In this document: piece after piece, positions 24,831-34,027 of the stretch | How the letters are laid out: the number at the start of each line of letters is the position of its first letter | Numbering within the stretch: position 1 is the stretch's first letter | Source: Pseudomonas sp. A-RE-19 | GTDB taxonomy: Bacteria; Pseudomonadota; Gammaproteobacteria; Pseudomonadales; Pseudomonadaceae | Direction of reading: 5' to 3' | Assembly (NCBI RefSeq): GCF_019956555.1 | Contig: NZ_JAHBDQ010000023.1 | Coordinates: 1 to 64,000 of the forward strand | Length of the DNA: 64,000 nucleotides | Position numbers and translations under genes: made by a program | Notes under the pieces: generated by a model | The model's database searches: none | What the model saw: the letters and a program-made list of their open reading frames with translations, nothing else | Told to the model about the DNA's origin: nothing

Positions 24831-27095
24831 TTAGCGGTTAGGGACGGAAACAGGATTAAGGAATGCAATGAACAATTTCGCTTGTTCTTTGAACGCCGCG
24901 CTGCGAAGGTCGTCATCGGTAAACGAATCCTTGTCGGTAGCGGCCAGGTATTTCTCAAAAGCGCTAATCGCCGGACTGTAGCTCTCTACGTAAACCTTGC
25001 GTTGTTCTTCAATCGAGTGAATGGCTTGCAGGTATTTGATCTTGCCGGCCGCGGCACTGACGACACCGTCTTGAAGATCGATTTCCTGGTCAAGGGTCGC
25101 GATTCTTTCTTGCAACTTGTCGCTTTCACGAACCATGTCCAGAAAACGGATGCCCTTGCCGATATCACCGATGGTCTTTTTGAGTTGATCAATCGCGAAC
25201 ATTACCAACTGGACTTGTGGCGGGGCCAGCCCCAGCGCTACTACCTTATCGATTGTCAGCCCAATATCCTTACCCAGCTCTTCAATGCCGTTTTTTTCCA
25301 GAATGTCGATCGCATCGATCACACTCTTGCGCTCTTCCTTGAGGGCCACCAATTGTCCCTTCAGGACGACGACTTCTGCTTTTGCCTGCACCTCATCACG
25401 TTCAAAATCGCTGATGTAACCCAGCGTCAATCGCGGGTCGAACGCATCACTGATTTCTTTCAGGCACTTGCGAACCTGAGTGCCTTGCAAGCCAATGACG
25501 TCTGCAACCTGGTTCAATAGCTGTTGGCGCTCAGCTTTGATCGCTTCGATTTCCTGGGCGTCGTTTTCCTCTTCGAGCGCTTCCTCGAGCCTGTCCAGAC
25601 GTCGAAGATTGACTTTCAGTTCATTACTGCTTTCAAGCGCCGCATTCTGCAGTTCCATCGCACCCCGGCCGACGCCTTGGACGAGTCGATTAAAGCGATC
25701 AAACAGATCGGGCAGGTAATTCAGCTTTACCCGCCATATTTCCGCTTGTGTGCGATGCTCGCTCATTTGGGCATGGCTAACCTTCAACGTAGCCAGGTCG
25801 AGTGGCGGGTAGATTTGCTGGAGCGATGGGGTGAACGCCATTGCACGCAAAGTTTTGCCGTAATTACGCTCGTATTCTTCGTCCGCCGCTTTGAAGACCT
25901 CAATCAGCTTGTCCGAGTCCGATTTGATCTGCTCCCATGGACCAACCACTTCTTCAAACTCAGTCATGAAAATCCTGAGACTCAATGCATCATTGATACG
26001 GCCTACCGCGCCCGTAGAATTCTTGATGCACAGATGCAGAACGCTCCAGACATGCATCAGGTTCTGTGTGGCGACATCGGCATCGATCGCTACAATCATC
26101 AGACTTTGCAGATCATGCTTGACCCGCGCCAGCGACCCCAGGGTCTGGTTCTTGCTGGTAAGCGTCTGAATGTCCGTTTCTTGTTGGGCGTACAGTTCGT
26201 TGCGCCGGGCGCGGATGTTTTCCGCTTCCACCCCCATGTAAATGGCCATCGCAAGCCCGGCGATGTTCATCCCGGCGGCGGCCTTCAATGCTTCTTGAAC
26301 AGCGGCCTTGTACTCGGTATTTTTGATATCGATTTCTTTTGCACGCTCATCGATCACCACTTTGAGCTGTTTAATTTCTTCAGCCAAAGAGCTATTTTCA
26401 ATGAGACCAACCCTAAGTTTTATGCCTGGCAGGACGTGTTCGCGCAGGTCATAGCCAAACAGATCAAGGTCTTTCTTGATACCTCCCACCGTTTCCAGAT
26501 TGAAATCGATTTTTTCAAAGATACGCGCCAGGTAATAATTGAGTGTACTGACGGTGTCGTCTTCCAGTTCAATGCCTGGAAACTTGTCCCCCAGTTCAAG
26601 CTCAAGTTGCTTCAACTGTTCCAGCGTCTTGATGTTGTGCTTGTCTAAAAGACCGGAGGCTTTTACTTCGTTGTAGACCTCCTTCATCGAAGCGCCATAA
26701 GTCAACATGCTGCTGGCAAAATCCTTGAGACCACGGCCCGTCATCATGATCCGCTCACGCAAGGGCGACCAGCGTTTGGCATGATTTCTGGTATTCAGGA
26801 ACGTGGTCAGAAAGTCCGCGGGATTCAGTCCTGAACCACCGTTCTGACCGGCACCAAAGCGCAGATAGTCTGTGACATCATCCAGGGTATAGGGCAATGC
26901 CAGGCCTGCTGCCTCATATTTGCGCAGATCAATGATCTGTTTTTTGGTCAGCAACAACCCCGAGTCACGGGTGGCCCCATCAAGCACTCCGACAGAACCG
27001 TCAGCAAACAGCTTTGGTGCTTCAACGGCAAACTTTACTACTTCTTCTGGCGTTGCGTTTTTTAACGCATCCCCCCACAAAAAATCGTTAGACAT
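24831..27095 (-). CDS. Alpha-xenorhabdolysin/YaxA-like pore-forming toxin, probably an A-B fusion
   Basis: A 754-residue protein without a signal peptide. Residues about 50-415 read like the XaxA/YaxA subunit of the alpha-xenorhabdolysin binary toxins: a leading region with LLLTKKQIIDLRKYEAAG, long helices, a hydrophobic foot (GMNIAGLAMAIYMGV, residues about 275-289) and a closing helix INDALSLRIFMTEFEEVVGP. Subunit A is normally about 400 residues and encoded beside a separate B subunit of about 340. Here the chain continues for a further 340 residues with coiled-coil blocks, LVALKEERKSVIDAIDILEK, and a second hydrophobic stretch near APPQVQLVMFAIDQLKKTI, followed by GIRFLDM, which resemble the B subunit by eye. 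The ribosome site is weak (GGAA). Low GC and an AT-rich upstream region suggest transfer. The A-like call is moderately sure, the fused B half less so. Confidence 0.65.
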   Translation of the reverse strand: MSNDFLWGDALKNATPEEVVKFAVEAPKLFADGSVGVLDGATRDSGLLLTKKQIIDLRKYEAAGLALPYTLDDVTDYLRFGAGQNGGSGLNPADFLTTFLNTRNHAKRWSPLRERIMMTGRGLKDFASSMLTYGASMKEVYNEVKASGLLDKHNIKTLEQLKQLELELGDKFPGIELEDDTVSTLNYYLARIFEKIDFNLETVGGIKKDLDLFGYDLREHVLPGIKLRVGLIENSSLAEEIKQLKVVIDERAKEIDIKNTEYKAAVQEALKAAAGMNIAGLAMAIYMGVEAENIRARRNELYAQQETDIQTLTSKNQTLGSLARVKHDLQSLMIVAIDADVATQNLMHVWSVLHLCIKNSTGAVGRINDALSLRIFMTEFEEVVGPWEQIKSDSDKLIEVFKAADEEYERNYGKTLRAMAFTPSLQQIYPPLDLATLKVSHAQMSEHRTQAEIWRVKLNYLPDLFDRFNRLVQGVGRGAMELQNAALESSNELKVNLRRLDRLEEALEEENDAQEIEAIKAERQQLLNQVADVIGLQGTQVRKCLKEISDAFDPRLTLGYISDFERDEVQAKAEVVVLKGQLVALKEERKSVIDAIDILEKNGIEELGKDIGLTIDKVVALGLAPPQVQLVMFAIDQLKKTIGDIGKGIRFLDMVRESDKLQERIATLDQEIDLQDGVVSAAAGKIKYLQAIHSIEEQRKVYVESYSPAISAFEKYLAATDKDSFTDDDLRSAAFKEQAKLFIAFLNPVSVPNR

Positions 27096-27301
27096 AATTA
27101 TTCCATTAATTAGTAAATAAAGTAAAAAATCAAAAAGAATGAAGACCTGAAACAGCCTTTACTCTCAAACAAAGACTATTCAAAAAAATAAAAATCTGAA
27201 AGCCCCAACTTGAATCCAAATGTATTTATCAATAAAAAACAGCAAACAAACACTGCAACTCGAAAAAACCAGACTCAACAGCACTTACCGTCAAGCCAAT
27301 A

Positions 27302-28075
27302 TCAGGCAACATGAACGCTCAAAGAGTTGCTTAACAACTGCGACCTTAGTTGATATTCCCCGGCCAACGCCTGAACACGCGGGTCTGTCGAACTCATCAA
27401 TGTCTGGGTCGCAACTTTCAGAAACGCAAGGTTTCCGCCGAGCATCGCGCGGCGATACCAGGCCAGCCCCTCTGCCATCCTTGTCTGGTCAACCAGAATG
27501 CTGGCGTAACTGAACTGGCCACGAAAATCCCCGGCTTCAGCGGAACGGCGATACCAGTCGTGTGCGGCCATAGAATCGACCGAACAGATCGAACCTTCCT
27601 CCAGATACCGCCCCAACAGGTTCATCGATTTGGCATGACCGAGTTCGGCGGCGCGACGATACAGGGTCAGAGCTTGCGCCTGATCCCCGATCACGCCACG
27701 ACCCGTGGCCAGCAGGTTGGCAAGGTTGTACATCGCCCAATCCAGTCCCGCTTCTGCCGCAATTCGATAATGTCGCGCGGCAATCGCAACGTCCGCCGGG
27801 CTACCCCAGCCATGTTCATGGCAACGACCCAGCATGTTGCGCGCCATCAGATGTCCGTGCTGAGCGGCAATCTCGAACCAGCGCACAGCCAGCGGCTGAT
27901 CCTGCTCAATCCCTCGCCCGTCCAGCAGGATCTGTCCGAGCAATGCCTGAGCATCGAGAACGCCTTCACGGGCGGCGATCAGAATCGCCTGGGCTGCGCG
28001 CGCCGGGCTTTCGTTGAGCATCGTTTTGAGGTGGTCGCCGTCGAGGACTTCCTCGCGACGCAGTTGGAAACTCAT
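27302..28075 (-). CDS. Sel1-repeat (SLR/TPR-like) protein
   Basis: A 257-residue cytoplasmic repeat protein. At least five Sel1-like units of about 36 residues are visible, with the typical A-x-x-x-L-G-x-x-x-x-x-G pattern: AQALLGQILLDGRGIEQDQP, ARNMLGRCHEHGWG, AMYNLANLLATGRGVIGDQA, SMNLLGRYLEEG and GQFSYASILVDQT. Such proteins act as scaffolds. It starts three bases after piuC ends and is surely co-transcribed with it; the same pairing is known beside piuC/piuA in other pseudomonads (PAO1 PA4516, recalled). Its specific role in iron uptake is unknown. Confidence 0.88.
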   Translation of the reverse strand: MSFQLRREEVLDGDHLKTMLNESPARAAQAILIAAREGVLDAQALLGQILLDGRGIEQDQPLAVRWFEIAAQHGHLMARNMLGRCHEHGWGSPADVAIAARHYRIAAEAGLDWAMYNLANLLATGRGVIGDQAQALTLYRRAAELGHAKSMNLLGRYLEEGSICSVDSMAAHDWYRRSAEAGDFRGQFSYASILVDQTRMAEGLAWYRRAMLGGNLAFLKVATQTLMSSTDPRVQALAGEYQLRSQLLSNSLSVHVA

Positions 28076-28078
28076 GCC

Positions 28079-28759
28079 TTACACCTCGACCCAGCGACGC
28101 AGCAGGTTGTGATAGGTGCCGGTCAGGCGGATCAGTGAAGGATGGTCGGGCATGTCCTGGGTCATCTGCTGAATCGCCCCGTCCATCTCGAACAGCAAGG
28201 CGCGCTGGCTGTCTTCACGCACCAGGCTTTGCGTCCAGAAAAACGAGGCGTAACGGGTGCCGCGGGTGACGGCGTTGACTTTGTGCAGGCTGGTGCCGGG
28301 GTACAGGACCATGTCGCCGGCCGGCAACTTCACGCGCTGGGTGCCGAAGGTGTCCTGGATTTCCAGCTCGCCGCCGTCGTAGTCCTCCGGTTCGCTGAAG
28401 AACAGCGTCGCCGACAGGTCGGTGCGCACCCGCTCGATGCTGCCCTTGGGCTGACGCACGGCGTTGTCGATGTGGAAGTCGAAACTGCCACCGGCCGTGT
28501 AACAGTTCAGTAACGGAGGGAAGACCTTGTGCGGTAATGCCGCTGACATGAACTGCGGATTTTTCCACAACCGTTCGAGCATCGCGGCACCGATTTCCTT
28601 GGCCAACGGATGCCCTTCAGGCAGCTGCAGATTGTGCTTGGCCTTGGCCGACTGGTAACCGGCGGAGATTTTTCCATCGGCCCAATCCGCCTGCGTCAGG
28701 GCCTCGCGAATGCGCTGCACTTCGTCTTTCGCGAACACGCCGGGAATGTGCAGCAACAT
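28079..28759 (-). CDS. piuC: PKHD-type Fe(II)/2-oxoglutarate hydroxylase PiuC
   Basis: A 226-residue dioxygenase of the PiuC/YbiX family (2-oxoglutarate and Fe(II) dependent). The metal triad is visible as H-x-D in FDFHIDNAVRQ and the distal His in GTSLHKVNAVTRGTRYAS, whose Arg binds 2-oxoglutarate. The opening MLLHIPGVFAKDEVQRIREA is typical of the family. It is divergent from the TonB receptor gene piuA and followed by the Sel1 gene. The Fur-like site in the shared promoter fits iron-repressed expression. The physiological substrate of PiuC is not established. Confidence 0.94.
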   Translation of the reverse strand: MLLHIPGVFAKDEVQRIREALTQADWADGKISAGYQSAKAKHNLQLPEGHPLAKEIGAAMLERLWKNPQFMSAALPHKVFPPLLNCYTAGGSFDFHIDNAVRQPKGSIERVRTDLSATLFFSEPEDYDGGELEIQDTFGTQRVKLPAGDMVLYPGTSLHKVNAVTRGTRYASFFWTQSLVREDSQRALLFEMDGAIQQMTQDMPDHPSLIRLTGTYHNLLRRWVEV

Positions 28760-28792
28760 GGAAAGACACCTGAAGGCAAAGGGATACTAATG

Positions 28793-28817
28793 GTATTGAT
28801 TCTTATTGTCATTGTAA
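28793..28817. promoter_or_regulatory. Fur-box-like operator between piuC and piuA
   Basis: On the minus strand the bases AATGACAATAAGAATCAATA match the GATAATGATAATCATTATC consensus at most of its AATGA/AAT/ATC positions. It lies about 35-60 bases before the piuC start and about 150 before piuA, in a strongly AT-rich spacer, so it could control both directions. Confidence 0.6.
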
Positions 28818-28965
28818 AACCCGAGAGACGAATGAAACCGCAAAAACCGTAAAGGTCAATTGTGAAGAATGTAAATTTCTCTCAAATAGCAATACTTCGC
28901 AATTGATACAAATACTTATTTACCTTATATTCCGCGGCCTCAAATCCTTGGGGAGGGGAATTCAC

Positions 28966-31224
28966 ATGTCACGCCAACAACTACAGTTACCCGTCGGTTC
29001 ACCGCGTTTGCTTGCGTCTGCAATTGGCGTGGCAATCACTGCCGGCTCTGCAGGCCACATGGCTTTCGCAGCCGAGAAGACCGACGAAAAAGCACCCAAC
29101 AATGCGATTTCCCTGGACGCGACCAGCGTTGTGGGCGAGCAGGATGATGCTTCCTACAAGACCGATACCTCGGCCTCCAGGAAGTACACCGCGCCACTGC
29201 GCGAGACGCCGAAAAGCGTCACCGTGATTCCGCAACAAGTGATTCGCGACACCGGCGCCACCAGCCTGGTCGACGCCCTGCGCACCACTCCGGGCATCAC
29301 CTTCGGCGCTGGTGAAGGCGGTAACCCGGCCGGCGATCGTCCGATCATTCGCGGCTTCAACGCCGAAAGCGACACCTTCGTCGACGGCATGCGCGACCCG
29401 GCGTCCCAGAGCCGCGAGATCTTCAACGTTGAATCGATCGAAGTCAGCAAGGGCCCGGGGTCGGCTTTCACCGGCGCCGGTTCCACCGGGGGCAGCCTGA
29501 ACCTGGTGAGCAAGACCGCCAGGCTGGGCAATTCCTACAATGGCGGCTTCACCTGGGGCTCGGACCAGACCAAGCGCACCACCCTCGATCTGAACCAGCA
29601 GATGACCGACACCTCGGCCGTGCGTCTGAACCTGATGAAGCACGAAGCCAACGTTGCCGGCCGTGATGCCGTGGACGTCAGTCGCTGGGGCGTGGCGCCG
29701 TCCTTCGCGTTTGGCCTGGGCACCGACACCCGCTTGACCGTCGGCTACTATCACGTCGAGACCGACGACATGCCCGACTACGGCATCCCGTTGACCTCAA
29801 GCCCCAACCGCAGCAAGTACAACGTCGACAAGCCGGCCAACGTTAACCGCGACAACTTCTACGGCCTCACCGGTCGCGACTATCGCCAGACCAGTAACGA
29901 CAGCGGCACCATCAAGATCGAACACGATCTGAACGACAACCTGACCGTGTCGAACAGCTTCCGCATGTCCCGTTCGACCCTGGATTACATCGTCACCAAC
30001 CCGGACGACAGCAAGGGCAACGTGGCCAACGGCAGCGCTTACCGTGGCGCGAAGAGCCGTAACTCGACGTCCAGCGGCTGGGTCAACCAGACCGACCTGA
30101 GCGCCAAATTCAACACTGGCGCTATCGAACACAGTCTGGTGACCGGTCTTGAGTTTTCCTATCAGGACACCCACAACCGTCCATACACCCTGACCTCCAC
30201 CGCCAGCGGCACCCGATGCAACGGTACCCTGTTCACCTCCGGCGACTGCACCAGTTTGTACAACCCGACGCCTGGGGATAACTGGAACGGTACGATCACC
30301 GACAGCAAAGCCTTCACCGACACCGACACCAAGACCGCCGCGGCCTACGTGTTCGACACCCTGAAGTTCAACGAGCAATGGTCCCTGAACCTGGGCCTGC
30401 GTTATGACAACTACCAGGTCGAATCCAGCGGTTTCGCCAACGCTGGCAGCACAACTCCAGCGGGCAGTTTCTCCCGTGAGAACACCAGCGACCTGGTGAA
30501 CTACCAGATCGGCGTGGTCTACAACCCGTTGCCTAATGGCAGCGTCTATGCCGCCTACTCGACGTCCAGCAACCCGGCCGGCGAAACCAGCGGCAACGGT
30601 GGCCTGGAGCTGGCGGCGAACAACAGTAATCTGGACCCGGAAAAAAATCGCAACTACGAAATCGGCACCAAGTGGGACTTCTTCGGTGACGACCTGTCGT
30701 TGACCGCCGCGCTGTTCCGCACCGAGAAAACCAACGCGCGTATCAACGATCCGGACGGCGGCACCACTCAAGTGCTGGACGGCGAACAGCAGGTCAATGG
30801 CCTGGAACTGACCTACACCGGCAAGCTGACCCGTAACTGGAGAGTCTTCGGTGGCTACACCTACATGGACAGCGAAGTGGTCAAAACCACCCTCGCCGCC
30901 GATGAAGGCAACCACATGCCAAGCACCCCACGGAACAACTTCACATTCTGGTCGACCTACGACCTGGTGCCGGACAAATTGACCGTCGGCGCCGGTGCAA
31001 CCTTCGTCGATTCCCAGTTCGGCAACGTCGCCAACTCGGTGGAGATCCCGTCCTACTGGCGTTACGACGCAATGGCCAGCTACCGCCTGACGAAGAATGT
31101 CGATCTGCAACTCAACGTACAGAACCTGACCGACAAGCGTTACTTCGATCAGGTGTTCCAGACGCACTACGCCCACGTGGCGGCGGGTCGTACCGCCCTG
31201 CTGAGCGCCAACTTCCACTTCTGA
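28966..31224 (+). CDS. piuA: TonB-dependent catecholate siderophore receptor (PiuA/Fiu)
   Basis: A 752-residue outer-membrane receptor for ferric catechol-type siderophores. The ATG at 28966 follows GGGGAGGGGA, and the signal peptide extends to about residue 37 (AGHMAFAAEK). The plug domain follows with RETPKSVTVIPQQVIRDTGA, DALRTTPGITFGAGEGG and RPIIRGFNAESDTFVDGMRD; the barrel fills the rest and ends in aromatic F (SANFHF), as the BAM signal requires. The C-terminal TonB-receptor word NLDPEKNRNYEIGTKWD is present. It is divergent from piuC and followed by the PepSY reductase, which suggests a reductive release step for the imported iron. Confidence 0.95.
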   Translation: MSRQQLQLPVGSPRLLASAIGVAITAGSAGHMAFAAEKTDEKAPNNAISLDATSVVGEQDDASYKTDTSASRKYTAPLRETPKSVTVIPQQVIRDTGATSLVDALRTTPGITFGAGEGGNPAGDRPIIRGFNAESDTFVDGMRDPASQSREIFNVESIEVSKGPGSAFTGAGSTGGSLNLVSKTARLGNSYNGGFTWGSDQTKRTTLDLNQQMTDTSAVRLNLMKHEANVAGRDAVDVSRWGVAPSFAFGLGTDTRLTVGYYHVETDDMPDYGIPLTSSPNRSKYNVDKPANVNRDNFYGLTGRDYRQTSNDSGTIKIEHDLNDNLTVSNSFRMSRSTLDYIVTNPDDSKGNVANGSAYRGAKSRNSTSSGWVNQTDLSAKFNTGAIEHSLVTGLEFSYQDTHNRPYTLTSTASGTRCNGTLFTSGDCTSLYNPTPGDNWNGTITDSKAFTDTDTKTAAAYVFDTLKFNEQWSLNLGLRYDNYQVESSGFANAGSTTPAGSFSRENTSDLVNYQIGVVYNPLPNGSVYAAYSTSSNPAGETSGNGGLELAANNSNLDPEKNRNYEIGTKWDFFGDDLSLTAALFRTEKTNARINDPDGGTTQVLDGEQQVNGLELTYTGKLTRNWRVFGGYTYMDSEVVKTTLAADEGNHMPSTPRNNFTFWSTYDLVPDKLTVGAGATFVDSQFGNVANSVEIPSYWRYDAMASYRLTKNVDLQLNVQNLTDKRYFDQVFQTHYAHVAAGRTALLSANFHF

Positions 31225-31243
31225 TCATGGAAGCGTGAAGGCC

Positions 31244-31276
31244 AAAGCCCCGTTCATCGAAGTGATCGGGGCTTTT
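31244..31276 (+). terminator. Terminator after piuA
   Basis: AAAGCCCCG (31244-31252) pairs with CGGGGCTTT (31267-31275), with T residues on the 3' side, 20 bases after the piuA stop codon. It separates piuA from the following reductase gene, so that gene probably has its own promoter. Confidence 0.75.
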
Positions 31277-31359
31277 GTGTGTAAAAAAGAATGCTTCTCG
31301 ACAACTCACGGCATAATGCGCGCCGTGATGATGACTTTTGAACGAACAAGGCGAGCAAC

Positions 31360-33888
31360 GTGTTGAAGAAATCCCTGTTCCAGTTGCACTGGTTTTTCGG
31401 CATCAGCGCCGGACTGGTCCTGGCCCTGATGGGCATCACCGGGGCGGCGGTATCGTTTCAGGATGAAATCCTGCGTGCGCTGAACCCCTCTGTGCTGCAT
31501 GTCGAGAAGCAGATTGCCGGCGTACTGCCGCCTGCCGAGCTGGTGGAGAAAATCGAAGGTGCTTCGGGCAAGAAAGTCTCGATGCTCTGGGTCGAGACTG
31601 ACAGCGGCAACGCCGCGCGGGTGTTCTTTACCCCGCCGCCGGGCGAGCGCCGTGGGCAGATGCGCTATTTCGATCCGTACACCGCCGAGTTCATGGGCGA
31701 CGCCACCGGCCAGGACTTCTTCGGCCTGATGCTGCAACTGCACCGCTTCCTTGCCATGGGCGATAGCGGTCGGCAAATTACTGGGGCCTGTACGCTGATT
31801 CTGCTGTTCTTCTGCTTGTCCGGCCTGTACCTGCGCTGGCCGCGCCAGTGGAAAAGCTGGCGCGTCTGGCTGACCCTCGACTGGAAGAAAAAGGGCCGCA
31901 GCTTCAACTGGGACTTGCACTCGGTGGCTGGCACCTGGTGCCTGGTGTTCTACCTCTTCGCGGCGCTGACCGGGTTGTCCTGGTCGTACGAGTGGTACAA
32001 CAAGGGCCTGACCCGGCTGCTTTCCGATTCGCCGCAAAACGAGCGGGTGCGCTCTGGTCGCGGTCCTGCGCCAAGCGGCCCGGCCCCCACTGCCGATTAC
32101 GCCGCGATGTGGAGCAGCATCTACAGCGCCGCCGGCCCTGGTCTTTCCTCCTACAACGTCCGGATGCCGCCCGTGGCCGGGCAACCGGCAACCGTGTTCT
32201 ACCTGCTGAAAAACTCCCCCCACGACCGTGCGCTGAACCAGATCACCCTCGATCCGGTTACCGGCATCGTCAGCCGTCATGAGCGCTACAGCGACAAGAG
32301 CCTCAAGGCCCAGCTGCTGACCAGTATCTACGCGCTGCACGTCGGCAGTTATTTCGGGATGATCGGGCGGATCATCCTGACAATCGCCGCGCTGGCCATG
32401 CCGCTGTTTTTCGTCACGGGCTGGTTGTTGTACCTGGATCGTCGACGCAAGAAACGTCAGATCAAGGACGCCCGCAAGGGCCTCGCGCAACCGGGCAGTG
32501 ATGCGCCGGCATGGTTGATCGGCTTCGCCAGCCAGAGCGGATTCGCCGAACAACTGGCCTGGCAGACCGCCGGACAATTGCAGGCCGCCGGGTTACCGGT
32601 GAAGGTGCAGCCGTTGGCGAATGTCAGCGAACAGGACCTGCAGGATTCCAGCAACGCGCTGTTTGTGGTCAGCACCTTCGGCGACGGTCAAGCGCCGGAC
32701 AGTGCCCGAGGATTCGAACGCAAAGTGCTGGGCCGTGCGCTGAGTTTCGACCGCCTGAACTATGCCGTGCTCGGCCTCGGTGACCGCCAGTATCAACACT
32801 TCTGCGGCTTCGCCCGCCGCTTGCACACCTGGCTGGGCGAGCACGGCGGCAAGACCCTGTTCGCCCCGGTGGAAGTCGACAGCGGCGACCCTTACGCCTT
32901 GCGTCACTGGCAGCAGCAACTCGGCCTGCTGACCGGACAGGCGCCGGCGGACACCTGGCAAGCGCCAAGCTATGACAACTGGACCCTGACCCGCCGCGAA
33001 TTGATGAACCCGGACAGTAGCGGTTCGCCCGTGTACTTGCTGGGTCTCAGCGCCCCCACCACCAGCAGTTGGCTGGCCGGTGATCGGGTGGAAGTGCTGC
33101 CGCGCAATTGTTCGTGGGCCATCGAGCATTTCCTCGACGGCCTGGGGATTGACGGTCGGGCCACGGTTGAGTTCGATGGCCTGTCGCAAACGCTGGCACA
33201 AGCCCTCGCCAGCCGCCAACTGCCCGAGAACCGAGCTCATCTGGTCGGCCTGCACGCGCAAGCGCTGGCGGACGCCCTGGTACCGTTGGCCCTGCGCGAA
33301 TACTCCATCGCCTCGATCGCCGCCGACAGCATGCTGGAATTGATCGTGCGCCAGGAACTGCGTCCCGACGGCAGCTTGGGTATCGGTTCCGGCTGGTTGA
33401 CCGAACATGTGCCCGTGGGTAGCAGCATCAGCCTGCGGGTGCGGCGCAACAGTGGCTTCCATCTGCCGAACGAACCAGTGCCGATGATCCTGCTGGGCAA
33501 CGGCACCGGGCTGGCCGGGTTACGCAGCTTGCTCAAGGCACGGATTGCCGACGGGCAGCAACGCCACTGGCTGCTGTTCGGCGAGCGTAATCGCGAGCAC
33601 GACTACCTGTGCCGTAATGAACTTGAGGAATGGTTGATTGCCGGGGATCTGGAACGACTGGACCTGGCGTTCTCCCGAGATCAGGCCGAGAAAATCTATG
33701 TGCAGGATCGCCTGCGCGAGTCTGCTGACGAGCTGAAGAAATGGCTGGCCGATGGCGCCGTGATTTACATCTGCGGCAGTTTGCAGGGGATGGCTTCAGG
33801 GGTGGATCACGTGCTCAACGAATTGCTGGGCATTGAAGAGGTCGACCGCCTGATCGAACAGGGCCGCTACCGCCGCGACGTCTACTGA
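31360..33888 (+). CDS. PepSY-domain membrane flavoprotein reductase (PiuB/CysJ-like fusion)
   Basis: An 842-residue protein joining an N-terminal PepSY membrane module to a C-terminal sulfite-reductase-type flavoprotein. GTG 31360 gives MLKKSLFQLHWFFGISAG, the standard first helix; further helices lie near residues 140-160, 195-215 and 335-360. A flavodoxin-like domain follows (FASQSGFAEQLAWQ, VVSTFGDGQAPDSARGF, GLGDRQYQHFC; about residues 385-530), then FAD/NAD-binding segments (LREYSIAS, GNGTGLAGLRSLL, YICGSLQGMASGV). It probably moves electrons from NAD(P)H across the inner membrane to reduce ferric-siderophore iron in the periplasm; this is inferred from the piuA neighbourhood. Confidence 0.88.
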   Translation: MLKKSLFQLHWFFGISAGLVLALMGITGAAVSFQDEILRALNPSVLHVEKQIAGVLPPAELVEKIEGASGKKVSMLWVETDSGNAARVFFTPPPGERRGQMRYFDPYTAEFMGDATGQDFFGLMLQLHRFLAMGDSGRQITGACTLILLFFCLSGLYLRWPRQWKSWRVWLTLDWKKKGRSFNWDLHSVAGTWCLVFYLFAALTGLSWSYEWYNKGLTRLLSDSPQNERVRSGRGPAPSGPAPTADYAAMWSSIYSAAGPGLSSYNVRMPPVAGQPATVFYLLKNSPHDRALNQITLDPVTGIVSRHERYSDKSLKAQLLTSIYALHVGSYFGMIGRIILTIAALAMPLFFVTGWLLYLDRRRKKRQIKDARKGLAQPGSDAPAWLIGFASQSGFAEQLAWQTAGQLQAAGLPVKVQPLANVSEQDLQDSSNALFVVSTFGDGQAPDSARGFERKVLGRALSFDRLNYAVLGLGDRQYQHFCGFARRLHTWLGEHGGKTLFAPVEVDSGDPYALRHWQQQLGLLTGQAPADTWQAPSYDNWTLTRRELMNPDSSGSPVYLLGLSAPTTSSWLAGDRVEVLPRNCSWAIEHFLDGLGIDGRATVEFDGLSQTLAQALASRQLPENRAHLVGLHAQALADALVPLALREYSIASIAADSMLELIVRQELRPDGSLGIGSGWLTEHVPVGSSISLRVRRNSGFHLPNEPVPMILLGNGTGLAGLRSLLKARIADGQQRHWLLFGERNREHDYLCRNELEEWLIAGDLERLDLAFSRDQAEKIYVQDRLRESADELKKWLADGAVIYICGSLQGMASGVDHVLNELLGIEEVDRLIEQGRYRRDVY

Positions 33889-33902
33889 CACCGCACCATT
33901 AA

Positions 33903-33994
33903 TTGTGGGAGCGAGCCTGCTCGCGATTACGGTCTGACAGCCAACTGAATTGTTGAATGTAAAACCGTCATCGCGAGCAGGCTCGCTCCCACAA
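33903..33994. repeat. REP doublet (REPIN-type palindrome)
   Basis: Two 25-base arms in inverted orientation, 33903-33927 and 33970-33994, contain the Pseudomonas REP core GTGGGAGCGAGC-CTGCTCGCGAT. It lies between the convergent PepSY reductase and phoD genes, which leaves little other non-coding sequence. Similar doublets are at 35652-35736, 45533-45622 and 52794-52883. Confidence 0.93.
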
Positions 33995-34027
33995 TGGTTT
34001 GGTATCGATCATGGAAAGTGTGCGGCC

